From the NCBI GenBank assembly GCA_963930775.1, contig OZ005705.1, positions 7,192,001-7,256,000 on the forward strand: a stretch of DNA of 64,000 nucleotides, written 5' to 3'. Positions within the stretch are counted from its first letter, which is position 1; every line of letters begins with the position of its first letter. Below are positions 55,505 through 64,000 of the stretch, piece by piece. Made by a program: the position numbers and the translations under genes. The DNA comes from Cliona cf. orientalis. Taxonomy: Eukaryota; Porifera; Demospongiae; Clionaida; Clionaidae. The notes beneath the pieces were generated by a model. It searched no databases, was not told the origin of the DNA, and saw only the letters and a list, made by a program, of their open reading frames with translations.

Positions 55505-56272
55505 TTTGGAAGGTAGCCACAGCGCTATGGCCTCCTCAGGCAACTCTAGTCTTCTCTTGGTGGAGAGCCGAACCGCTTCTCAGCAACCGTGTAGGACGTA
55601 GCTGAGGCGTTGAAGACTAATGAAGGGTGCCTTTTCTCTCTCTCAGCTGACGGCGCTCCAATACAGCAGGTTTGCTGAGAAGAGGTGGGGACGAGCAATA
55701 ATAGAACGAGGACTGCAAACACGGGATAATGAAAACTGGAACTGGAAATTCGCTTTTTATAGACCAACTCAACTTCCGGTCCATTTTCAAATTTCAAATT
55801 TTCGAAATTTCGAGTTTTGGTTAATTGGGACGGATGCTTGAGAAATCCCGCCAAATTTTGAAATTTCGAGTTTTTGGTAATTGGGACGGGTGCTGGAGTG
55901 AGGTTCGAAAATTTCCCGCCCTTATTAACATGTGGAGTACGAGTGTAAACTCATTTCTTTGACATGTCAAGCTTAGGAGGAGTACCATCAACGTCAACGG
56001 GAGCTCTAGGTATGTGACCGCTTCTCTAGCCAAGCTGGACAGATAGTGGTTCTTCTTGACGCATATATATGAAATTTATGTGAATAGTCTGGGTGCCAGC
56101 CCCTTCCTCCTTCTTGTGAAGGGGCTGGTACCCAGAACTAGTGTAAGGTGTGAATAATTCACACACACCTTACACTAGTTCACAGGATTTGCAGGTGTAG
56201 TTAGCAGCTGTGTGAGTATCATGGCAGTGAGAGTTGTTTAATTTTTGCTTCATTATCTCCTCGATACTCTAG
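55505..56272. promoter_or_regulatory. Divergent intergenic region, MYCBP2 / NME6, with duplicated E2F-like module
   Basis: This 768-bp gap contains a tandem duplication of about 56 bp (55804-55859 and 55860-55920), each copy ending in an E2F-type motif: TCCCGCCAAA at 55846-55855 and TTTCCCGCC at 55912-55920. A pair of hairpins follows at 56088-56180. MYCBP2's start lies in TCCAAAATGGCGGAC, a YY1-like context. A possible tiny upstream NME6 exon (ATGGCA|GTGAGA at 56221) may exist. Confidence 0.5.
56088..56180. repeat. Two adjoining hairpins upstream of NME6
   Basis: Hairpin A has 19-bp arms with one mismatch (56088-56106 and 56118-56136; core CCAGCCCCTTC). Hairpin B has perfect 17-bp arms (56136-56152 and 56164-56180; AACTAGTGTAAGGTGTG). 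They share one base at 56136. No ORF and no clear target-site duplication. Confidence 0.85.
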
Positions 56273-57154
56273 ATGGCAGTAGCTGGAAGACTACAACTGA
56301 CAGTGGCTGTTCTCAAGCCAGATCTCCTTGCTAGACCTGTGGCTGCAAAGGTATAATATTGGACTGCAAGTAGTTAATTACTCAGTGTCACACTCACTAC
56401 ACTGTTCATTTGCAGCAAGTACGGGACATAATTGTACAAAATAATTTTCATGTTGTGAGATCAAGGGAATTGAGATGGACTCTTGATGATGCTCAAAACT
56501 TCTACTCTGAGCATAAGGGTATATACACCACCTAGTTTAAATATTAATGAAGTGCTTGCATAGGCCAATGACATCCACATTTTCAGTTACATATTATTGT
56601 ACTATGTATACGTACTTGATATCGGGTATGCAGGAAAATTCTTCTATGGTCGTCTTGTGAGCTACATGTGTAGTGGACCTATTTCTCCGATGATTCTTGC
56701 CCACCCTGATGCCATCCAGCACTGGAGGGCACTAATGGGTCCCACCAAGTCACACGTAGCCCGGGCGACAGCTCCGCACACACTTCGAGGCATGTATGGA
56801 CTCAGTGATACAAGAAATTCAACACATGGATCAGGTATCCGGTATTGAATTAAGTCTGCACCTGCTTGTGTTCTGTCAGGTAGTGTAAGCAAATCCATAA
56901 GCTAAAAGAAACTTGTGTTACACTGTAGACTCTAAGAGTGTAGCTGCAAGTATTATAATTGTCGGTAGATACAGGATAGGTATCAAATTGTTACTATTTT
57001 TTGACAATGGTTTATAGACTCAGAAGAGAGTGCAAGAAGAGAGATGGCTTTCTTCTTTCCAGAGTTTGATTGTGAACTGTGGTATGCACATGATGAGGCT
57101 GAGTTTAGAAATGGAACAACAACTATCACTAATGATCGAGATGCACTCTATTGA
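56273..57154 (+). CDS. NME6: Nucleoside diphosphate kinase 6
   Basis: NME6 is the mitochondrial-associated group II NDP kinase; the fold transfers phosphate between nucleotides through a phospho-His. Four exons (56273-56350, 56416-56518, 56634-56834, 57018-57154) give 172 residues (human 186). Landmarks: LKPD near the N-terminus (nucleotide-binding Lys), HKGKFFYGRL, MGPTKSHVARATAP, and the catalytic His in TRNSTHGSDS. The group-specific C-terminal part (AFFFPEFDCELWYAHDEAEF) matches NME6 rather than NME1-5. The start may instead lie in a small upstream exon ending ATGGCA at 56226, which would add two residues. It runs tandem with SPATA4. Confidence 0.95.
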
Positions 57155-57486
57155 TCCCAGTCAGGGGACGCCGCATTCATTGGACTGTCATAAACAATTA
57201 TTTGTTGAGTTTTTTTTTTTTTTTACTCCAATCATCAGAATTTATCACAAGATATTTGTATGTTCAGATTTGGCTCAATCGAGGGAATTTTCGCTAGACT
57301 AGACGATCTTTACCTACTCCTCGCAATCGCTCCCATGCTGGTACCAGTACTTGCCTTGGCCTAGTCTCGTTCCCAGTCCTACCATCCACATTCCATGTTG
57401 CTATAGCAACAGTCAAACCAAGATAAAACAGGTTGCGTAGGCCACACGCTTCTCGAGAAAGTCTTTACAGATACTCTGTAGGAGGA
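57155..57486 (+). other. Intergenic gap NME6-SPATA4 with X-box palindrome
   Basis: This 332-bp gap contains the NME6 3' end, a poly-T run near 57,210, the 15-mer AGTCTCGTTCCCAGT (57363-57377), which recurs before NOCT, and the perfect palindrome at 57397-57410 (separate entry). Confidence 0.6.
57397..57410. promoter_or_regulatory. Perfect X-box palindrome upstream of SPATA4
   Basis: GTTGCTATAGCAAC is a perfect 14-bp palindrome made of two RFX half-sites (AGCAAC) with a 2-bp spacer. It ends 76 bp before the SPATA4 ATG, the usual distance for functional X-boxes of ciliary genes. RFX binding is inferred. Confidence 0.65.
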
Positions 57487-59053
57487 ATGAGCGGACTACC
57501 TAGGGAAGTTATAAAGTGGCTTCAAAGTTTGGATCTGACTCATCCTATCAGAAATGTCAGGAGGTGAGCTTTATTTAGAATAACAATATGCATGCACAAG
57601 TCGACCTTTTCCCATCCAGAGGAGGTAGGACACGCTTGACCTTTGGCTAATAGTTCACTAATTAATTCGCTAGTATAGGCTTTTGTGAAGGTTTTTAGAG
57701 AATATCGTTGTGATTTTTGAACTCAGCACTATTGATTTAGTGGGGGAGCCCCTCTTAGTTAGCACTGTAGAGCAATTTTTAGGTCCTTGGAATGCTAATC
57801 AGAGCGGCTAATTGACATTCCAGAGACCTAAAAATTGCTCTACAGTGCTAACTAAGAGGGGCTCCCCCACTAAATCAATAGCGCTGAGTTCGAAAATCAC
57901 AACGATATCCTCTTAAAATCTTCAAGAAAGCCTATAATAGTGATTTAATTAGTGAACTATTAGCCAAAGGTCAAGCGTGTCCTACCTCCTCTGTTTCCCA
58001 TCCATCAACAGAGACTTCTCCAATGGATACCTGGTTGCAGAGGTAGTAGCATGGTATTATCCACAAGATATACAGATGCACTCCTACTCTAATGGAACCT
58101 CAATTCAAACAAAGCTTGGAAACTGGCAGCAGCTGGAAAGGGTGACTCGATTTACAATACCCTGTATATGATACTATCAGTCCAACACAAATGCAATAGT
58201 TTTTCGGTAAAGAAGGGTTGGATATATCTAAGGAATTCGTTGAAGGGACAATACACTGCAAACCTGGAGCGGCTGTTGCATTACTCAACCGACTCTATGT
58301 CCTTCTCACCAAGAAAGAGTAAGCTACATATAGCCGATATGAACTGAGCAATACCATATTAAAATATTATTATTGTCATCCAGATTACACTACTGTCCAC
58401 CTAAAGGACAACCAGAAGATTTCAGTGACAAAACGTACCAATCCCAGCTTCCTCTTCATGCTAGATCCACTGCTGCCCAGGTATATAACCAAACACTCAA
58501 ATATCACTAGTCTTCAGAAGTAGTACGTGTATATTACCTACCTAAGGCCTTGGAATGGTGGCAGTTTAAAAAATTGCGAACCGTCCCATTCTTGTTAGTA
58601 ATTTTATGTTCATCAATCTTGCAGTCAATCAAAAATAACATTGCCTGCACAGAGTTGACGACAGAACCAGATAGTATCTTATGCATGCAAAAGGTACAAT
58701 ATTGCTTATCCAGTAGCCAAAGGGTGATACTGATTTCACTACATTGCACTCTTAATAGGCCCAGGCCATTATAGCTGCACATGTTCAGCAAAGAAATCAA
58801 GAAAAAGAGGAATTTCCAGGTAGGATTAATATTGATTTAGGTGGATCTTATATATTTGAGTGTCTTGGCAGAACGGTTTGGTCTAAATACTAGTGGCAAT
58901 AAATCCAAGCAGATCTCAACGGGGACAAGGAGATTCAATGCCACAGAAACTACTGCTGAGCCTCTGGAACAGTCGTTAGCTGGAATCCGTGAGATTAAAG
59001 TCAAACAGAGACCAGCTGCTAGTCTAGAGCTACCACCACCACTACCACAGTGA
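57487..59053 (+). CDS. SPATA4: SPATA4-like CH-domain protein of cilia/flagella
   Basis: SPATA4 is a testis-enriched protein of the SPEF1/CLAMP-like calponin-homology family. Seven exons (57487-57563, 58012-58141, 58200-58318, 58384-58480, 58625-58693, 58759-58819, 58872-59053) give 244 residues (human 305). The CH_2-type domain starts almost at once: VIKWLQSLDL, RRDFSNGYLVAEVVAWYYP, LGNWQQLERFF, EGTIHCKPG. The segments LPLHARSTAAQSIKNNIA and REIKVKQ match SPATA4 rather than SPEF1. Relative to human, the N-terminal extension before the CH domain is missing. Intron 1 (57564-58011) is almost entirely occupied by a foldback transposon. Converges on the NXT gene with 120 bp between stops. Confidence 0.9.
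57617..57993. mobile_element. Long-TIR foldback transposon (377 bp) in SPATA4 intron 1
   Basis: Near-perfect inverted repeats of about 175 bp, starting CAGAGGAGGTAGGACACGC and ending with its complement, surround a short loop near 57,790-57,820. The 9-bp TTTCCCATC flanks both sides (57608-57616 and 57994-58002). A 9-bp duplication with long terminal inverted repeats is typical of Mutator-like elements; CAGAGG ends would also fit hAT with one chance base. No ORF. The arms differ at only a few positions. Confidence 0.92.
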
Positions 59054-59173
59054 CTGCAACATCATAAAAATTTAATATTATATCATGTAGAGAATGTGTA
59101 TGACTGTGTGTGTGTGTCAGTGAGAAAGAAGGAGAGAGAGAGAGAGAGAGGGACAGAAATTCGCTAACCACTG

Positions 59174-59672
59174 CTACAACTGGTCCAAAAACCTGAAGCA
59201 GTCTGAGGCCACCTTCCATACTTCTCCTTGCTTGGTCAGTATGAAGTTTTGTGTGAACAGTTCCTCACGTGGTTGCCCGTCAAACTTCACCATTCCATGA
59301 CAGGCCACGAGTACCGAACTCTGACCCTGCCCATCCTGCATAGGTTGAGCATCGAAACAAGTTATTCTGTGTTCGCTGATTGGAAGGGATTGGTAGAAAC
59401 TGGCAATCTCTGTACTCCCAGTCTTGGGGTGCCCATTCCATACAACAAACGATGTGTCTGAGTAGAAACCAGCGATTACCTATTAAAAAACAGTAGAGGT
59501 ACACAGTACAGCATACGTAATTGATGTGCTTTAATTAGAAAAATCAGTAAATTATTCCTCTAACTTGTCTTCTCTTGTCCATTGTCTCGTAAAACACCTC
59601 TGTGAATTTCTCGCCTGCTTCGCAAGCTTCACTTATTCTGGCAGTCATCACATCAATCCCTCCAGCCGCCAT
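59174..59672 (-). CDS. NXT1: NTF2-related export protein (NXT1/NXT2)
   Basis: NXT1/p15 pairs with NXF1/TAP to export mRNA through nuclear pores. Two minus-strand exons (59672-59565 and 59479-59174) give 137 residues (human NXT1 140). The NTF2-like fold is clear: EKFTEVFYETMDKRRQ at the N-terminus, SFVVWNGHPKTG, ASFYQSLP, FDAQPMQDGQ, and the C-terminal VWKVASDCFRFLDQL. The donor (GTTAGAG) is non-optimal but the junction is in phase and homologous. NXT1 and NXT2 cannot be separated in a pre-duplication lineage. Head-to-head with NOCT, 152 bp apart. Confidence 0.93.
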
Positions 59673-59824
59673 GGTGGGCTGCAAGTGGCGCGCTGCAACT
59701 TGATACTGTAGTCTCGTTCCCAGTTCAGGTTCCCCAAATTTAAAGTTTAGGGACGTAATATCGGAGACTGAGTACAGGCCATGTGGGTGTGACAGCCACG
59801 CCCAAATATACTTAAACTGAAAGG
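59673..59824. promoter_or_regulatory. 152-bp divergent promoter, NXT / NOCT
   Basis: The interval between the two start codons contains AGTCTCGTTCCCAGT (59710-59724), identical to a 15-mer in the SPATA4 upstream region. Both starts sit in ATGGCGGC context (YY1-like). Confidence 0.55.
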
Positions 59825-61159
59825 ATGGCGGCACAAGAAGATGCACATGATTCACCACCAGCTAAGAAGTACAAGCTCGAGGAAGACACTTATATAGATG
59901 GGGAGAAGTCACAGCAGCTGGTGGAGAGACACTGGGTGAAAGTGGAACAGTCAAAAGAATCTCAAAATCAAAGCAAGCTGCTCAAAGTGATGCAGTGGAA
60001 TATGCTGGCTGATGGTAATAAAAATATAGGAGCTAAATGGAGCTATGACCGAATTCCTGCTGTAGTTTTGTTGTGGTCACTACGCTGCCAGATCTAGACT
60101 AATAGTAAATTTGATTGCATGTAAAAAGGGTGTGGCTGCATATCAGAATGACTACGGTGATCACTATGATATTATGTGACACTACAGATCCATGATGCAT
60201 AATAATATTCTTATAATTCTATCCCTGCAGGCTTGGCTCATTCTAGCTTCATTCGGTGTCCTGCGGAGGCCCTCAAGTGGACCTACCGTGCTCCATTGAT
60301 TCTCAATGAGATACTTCGCTCTGGAGCCGACATTATCTGTATGGAAGAGGTGGATCATTTTCATGATTTCCTGCATCCACAGCTTGAGCAGAAAGGTTTC
60401 AAGGGTCTCTTTGTTGAAAAGAAAAATTCACCTTGCCTGGAGTACTCTCCGAATAATGGCCCCGATGGTTGTGCCTTGTTTTATCGTTCGTCTAAGCTAA
60501 CTCTCCTCAAGAAAAATGAGCTAGTGCTTAATAGGGAAGATGGAACAAAATCCAACCAAGTAGCCATGGTGGTTCAATTGCAGCTGTCTCCTGGTTTTTC
60601 AGATTCTGAGGGTGCATCAAAGGATGGTGATGTTAACATCCCATCAGAAGAGAAGAGCTCAAAAAAATCTCAAATTGAGGAGCCTGTTACTACGTCAACA
60701 AGTGCAGATCAGAGTACACTGGCAGTCTGTGTTGCTGTCACTCATTTGAAGGCCAAGCAAGAGGGTAGTGCGCTCAGACTGGCCCAGGGAAGACACCTCC
60801 TCACAGAAATCCAATCTTTTGCTGAAAATCACCCAGTCATTGTGTGTGGGGATTTCAATGCTCCCCCTGATGAGCCTGTCTATGAGCTTTTTATAGGCAG
60901 TGACTCGCCACCGAAATTATCCAGCTCTTACGTCACTCCTCACTATGGCAACAAGGAGCCACCTTTGACCTCCTGGAAGTTCCGAGCAGCAGGTGAATCC
61001 AAGTACACTATAGACTACATCTGGTTCAACTCCGACACGTTGAAGGTCGACTCCATTTGGACAGTACCTACTGAGGAAGAGATAGGAAAGGACGGTTTGC
61101 CTTGTGCGAAGTACCCTTCTGATCACGTGGCATTGTGCACGTGTTTTAGATTAAATTAA
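59825..61159 (+). CDS. NOCT: Nocturnin-like EEP-family phosphatase
   Basis: Nocturnin is the circadian-linked CCR4-type protein shown to dephosphorylate NADP(H) to NAD(H). Two exons (59825-60014 and 60231-61159) give 372 residues (human 431). The EEP (exonuclease-endonuclease-phosphatase) domain starts LLKVMQWNMLADGL and shows the metal-binding Glu in CMEEVDHF, the Nocturnin-type NNGPDGCALFY, VTHLKAK, the catalytic VCGDFNAPPDEPV, TIDYIWF, and the terminal YPSDHVAL. Relative to human it lacks a clear mitochondrial targeting peptide; the N-terminus is acidic and hydrophilic. An insert of about 35 residues (near 60,600-60,710) interrupts the domain between two strands. Converges on MMTAG2 with 118 bp between stops. 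Confidence 0.93.
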
Positions 61160-61277
61160 TTAGAAACTGTATGAAACGGTGTATTATTATTGGAAAAATC
61201 CTAGTGTATTACTGTCATACTATCTTGACAAAAATAATGATTATTTTTATTTATATCGGAGGGGATCTGGAGGGGAC

Positions 61278-63013
61278 TCAGTCTGAGTCAGTGTACGTGT
61301 CGTGTCTCTGTCGTTTTTGCCTCCTGTGATTCCTTTCCTCTCGATCTCTCTCACTCGACCTCTCCCTTCTCTTGGCACCCCTTCTCCTATATTCATTGTC
61401 GGAGTCATCTGAACGTTCTCTTTCAGCTCGTCTCCTCTCCCTCTCCACAGGTCTCCTCCTGTGAGACTCACCAACTGGACTCCTCTTCCTCCCTGAATAA
61501 CGCTCTTTATCGTCATGGTGACCTTTCTTTCTGTGTGACGGCTTCTTTTCAGCCCATTCCTCCTCGCTATATAAGGAGTCGTGCCGCCGCCTCCTGTTTG
61601 GCTGGGAGTGGTCGTTTCCATGGTGATTCTTTGAAGTAGCTACTGGTACTTGTCTCTCTGTCCACTCCTCTTCCTCAGACTCAGAGGTCTCACTATCATG
61701 ACGACGTTTTGATTTCTTCAGCTTTTTGGGTTTTTTCTTTTTCTCTTTCTTGTGCTTTTTCCTGCAATCACACATAGCTATTATACCACTACCTAATGAA
61801 AAAACACTGACTTACTTCTTAGTTGCAGGAGCTGTCTCTTTCTCTTCCTTTATCTCTCCTTGGTCTCTTTGTGTCGTGACTTCTGGAATGGCCTTGCTTG
61901 TGGGAGTGGTCGGTGTTGTGGGTGGGGCTGCCCTCTTTCTGTCCTCGGACATCTTCAGACGATCGTCACTTTTGCACTGACTTTGATCATGCTGTGTATG
62001 ACGTAGGAGATAATAATATATGGCCGTACATAATTATATGGGGTTGGGGTCCAGGGTGTGTGTGTGTGTGGGGGGGGGGGGGGGCTTACTTCAAACACTG
62101 TTGCTCCATCCTTGGTGGTCGTGCTGTCTCCGCCAGAGTACAGAATCTGTGACCTACGACTAGAGACAAGAATGGGAATGTGACACCACCTAGCTGATAT
62201 TATGATCATGTATGCATCTTTATACCTCTGGAAGCCAATTCCCTTGATTCTCTCATCACTCTCGTCCATTTCTTCCACCGACTTGCGCCGACATACCTCA
62301 GCAATCTCCTGCTTTGTGAGAGCCTGCTGGGGCTTAGCCTGACTGGACGGCTTCAGTCCTCTACAACAACAAAATTAATAAATTTAAAACTAATCAAGCG
62401 TTAACGCTTCAACAAGTTGGGGGGTTAGATGTAGAATTGGTAAGGGGACACCCCTGCCAATATAAACCTCTACGCATCCACCCATGCCATTTTGTAGCTT
62501 GCGCCTGCATGGTACTCACAGAGCAGCTGCCATAGCCTCCTCTTCAGCCCTCTTGATGGCAGCCACTTCCTACAGTCATATAAGATGGAGACGGAAGATC
62601 AGCGACATAATTTATAGACATGGAAAAACAATAAACTTACAGCTCTAAGCTTCTCCTGTTTGCCAGCCATCTTGGACTGCTTAGTATACCTTCATATGAG
62701 ATACAAAAAAAAAATATGTAGTTGTGTAATATAAACTGGTACTTAATTTATTTAATGATATCATAATTTCATTATGCATTTCATTACCAAGTGAGATCCT
62801 TTCCTTTTTGCCATCTACCAACTGGAGCCTTTAGGGAATGACCTATGCAGTACAATAGTACCTTCTCATGCTTCTGGTTCGGTTTCATGAACAGTGAGTG
62901 AGCCACATACCAAGGTAATTCTCTCTATGTTTGTCCACCTTGACATCATCCCAGTCAAACTGGTCCCCTCCTCCCCTAGTGCCACCTCTAGTAGGGTGGT
63001 GGACGCCAGCCAT
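61278..63013 (-). CDS. C1orf35: MMTAG2/C1orf35-like nuclear protein
   Basis: MMTAG2 is a conserved protein of unknown biochemical role with an RS/KR-rich tail. Eight minus-strand exons (63013-62911, 62842-62788, 62689-62641, 62569-62520, 62360-62226, 62159-62090, 61991-61816, 61761-61278) give about 373 residues (human 263). The N-terminal domain is diagnostic: [51 protein letters not shown] Glu/Ala helix and [10 protein letters not shown] follow. The C-terminus is a long Arg/Ser/Asp/Glu-rich tract with a poly-Lys block ([16 protein letters not shown]), typical of splicing-associated proteins. The boundary of exon 6 could be 6 bp shorter. Head-to-head with the zinc-finger gene, 89 bp apart. 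Confidence 0.9.
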
Positions 63014-63102
63014 AATTTTACAAAGCTAGCTGTGCATGTGATGGTGAAATTTCAATTTTTCAAGACATCGAGTAATTAGAAGACCACGTGGAAGTGAAGA
63101 AG
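63014..63102. promoter_or_regulatory. 89-bp divergent promoter, MMTAG2 / GTF3A-like
   Basis: Only 89 bp separate the start codons. The interval contains CACGTG (near 63085), an E-box, and AAGATGGC at the zinc-finger gene's start codon, a YY1-like motif. No TATA box is seen. Confidence 0.5.
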
Positions 63103-63759
63103 ATGGCTCGCGATTCAGAGCAGAACTTGCACGAATGTGAGTTTCCTGGCTGTGGGAGGTCATTCCCGAAGCTTTGGCGGCTAAAGGAGCATCAGTGTTC
63201 GGCGCATACGGGAGAGGTGCGGCCATGTTCAACACCACAACCATCTCTGTATAATAATTTATTCAAGATGTGTGGTTTCTTAATTATCTTCAAGATCATG
63301 TGACCACAAATTAAGCTTAGCACTTCTCCCCCCCCCCCCCCCCATCCCCCACTCCCCAGCGTCCCCATGTGTGTACCCACCCTGGCTGTGATAAAGCCTT
63401 CATCCGCGCCTACCACCTGAAGAGGCACATGGTATCACATCTAAAGGGAGAGGAAAAGCCAACGTTTTCGTACGTAAGGCACTTTGTCCTTCTACCATTA
63501 ACACACCCCCAGAACCGAAATTACCTCAATTACATATAATGCTACAGTTATGTACACAACTATATATCCCAAAATTTGAGGTCACCTATTCCATTGGATA
63601 TTATCTAAGTACTACCTTTATTAAATTTTAAGATTTTGATTGCACTGCTTTTCTTTAATCCTTTGCAGCTGCTCACATCCGGGATGTGATAAGACATACT
63701 CTCTCAAACAGAACCTACGAAAGCACGAAAAGAGTCACACCAATCCACTGCCATATAAG
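63103..63759 (+). CDS. GTF3A: TFIIIA-like C2H2 zinc-finger protein, 5' part (continues past the window)
   Basis: TFIIIA binds the 5S rRNA gene and 5S RNA through nine C2H2 fingers. Three exons are visible (63103-63216, 63360-63469, 63669-63759), joined in phase, covering three fingers. Finger 1 is CEFPGCGRSFPKLWRLKEH; finger 2 is HPGCDKAFIRAYHLKRH; finger 3 is HPGCDKTYSLKQNLRKH. The GCxKAFIRxYHLxRH string in finger 2 is a close match to TFIIIA. The last exon ends in a consensus donor (AAG|GTAATA), so the gene continues to the right. Other TFIIIA-like or GLI-type proteins remain possible until the remaining fingers are seen. Confidence 0.68.
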
Positions 63760-64000
63760 GTAATACCCAATTATCCTCTGTTGTACTGTTGCCATGGCTA
63801 CAGTGGGTCATTATTGAAGAATTGACTTTCAGTAGCTATATTATTATATCCTAATGAGCTTGGAGAGATAGCCATTACATGTACATGTATAGCTGTGTGT
63901 GTTGGTATGGATGTGAATACAAAAGGGCATGCGATCGATATTGAGAAAGAGAGGCTGGCTATCTTTGTGTGTGTGTGTCTGTGGGAGGGACCTGGTGTGG

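Noticed and set aside
55546-55854. 102-codon minus-strand ORF with a hydrophobic stretch upstream of MYCBP2
   Set aside because: It overlaps the duplicated E2F-like repeat and ends before the MYCBP2 start in another frame. The composition looks like non-coding repeat sequence; no homology recognised.

Overview
The window looks like a gene-dense, intron-rich animal genome. I favour an early-branching metazoan, most likely a sponge, but this is inference. The reasons are: animal genes (MYCBP2, CEP164, SPATA4, a Dachsous-sized cadherin); consensus GT-AG introns, mostly 50-450 bp; intergenic gaps often only 70-200 bp; and small non-autonomous DNA transposons inside introns. No tRNA, rRNA, CRISPR array or prokaryotic operon was seen.

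Layout. (1) 1-13,880: the 5' end of an unidentified minus-strand gene cut by the left edge lies head-to-head with CEP164 (+), a 21-exon distal-appendage/ciliogenesis gene whose last introns are unusually long. (2) 13,880-27,511: 3.1 kb of non-coding DNA with a TATA-like candidate promoter, then a giant cadherin (+) of 3,495 codons in one exon, with 27 cadherin repeats. (3) 28,186-34,365: four small genes in alternating orientation: an NDUFC2-like complex I subunit (-), aspartylglucosaminidase AGA (+), mitochondrial monothiol glutaredoxin GLRX5 (-) and the WD40 protein AAMP (+). (4) 34,558-55,504: MYCBP2/PHR/Highwire (-), a multi-exon RCR-type E3 ubiquitin ligase. (5) 56,273-63,759: NME6 (+), SPATA4 (+), NXT1/2-like mRNA-export cofactor (-), nocturnin NOCT (+), MMTAG2/C1orf35 (-) and a partial TFIIIA/GTF3A-like zinc-finger gene (+) running off the right end.

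Organisation. Strands alternate almost strictly. Six divergent pairs share short start-to-start regions (several of 73-152 bp) and four convergent pairs are separated by 118-192 bp. CEP164 and SPATA4, two cilium/flagellum-linked genes, each carry an RFX X-box-like palindrome near the start. Exon models were built by hand from splice sites and frame. For AGA, AAMP, NME6, SPATA4, NXT, NOCT, MMTAG2, GLRX5, NDUFC2-like and CEP164 the summed exon lengths are divisible by three.

Mobile and structural DNA. I found a pair of hAT-like MITEs with 8-bp target-site duplications in introns of AGA and AAMP, a 402-bp TIR element in a MYCBP2 intron, a 377-bp long-TIR foldback element with a 9-bp duplication in SPATA4 intron 1, a perfect 36-bp hairpin beside a MYCBP2 5' splice site, paired hairpins upstream of NME6, a tandemly duplicated E2F-like module in the MYCBP2/NME6 gap, and a recurrent ACATGTACATGT palindrome often just inside 5' splice sites.
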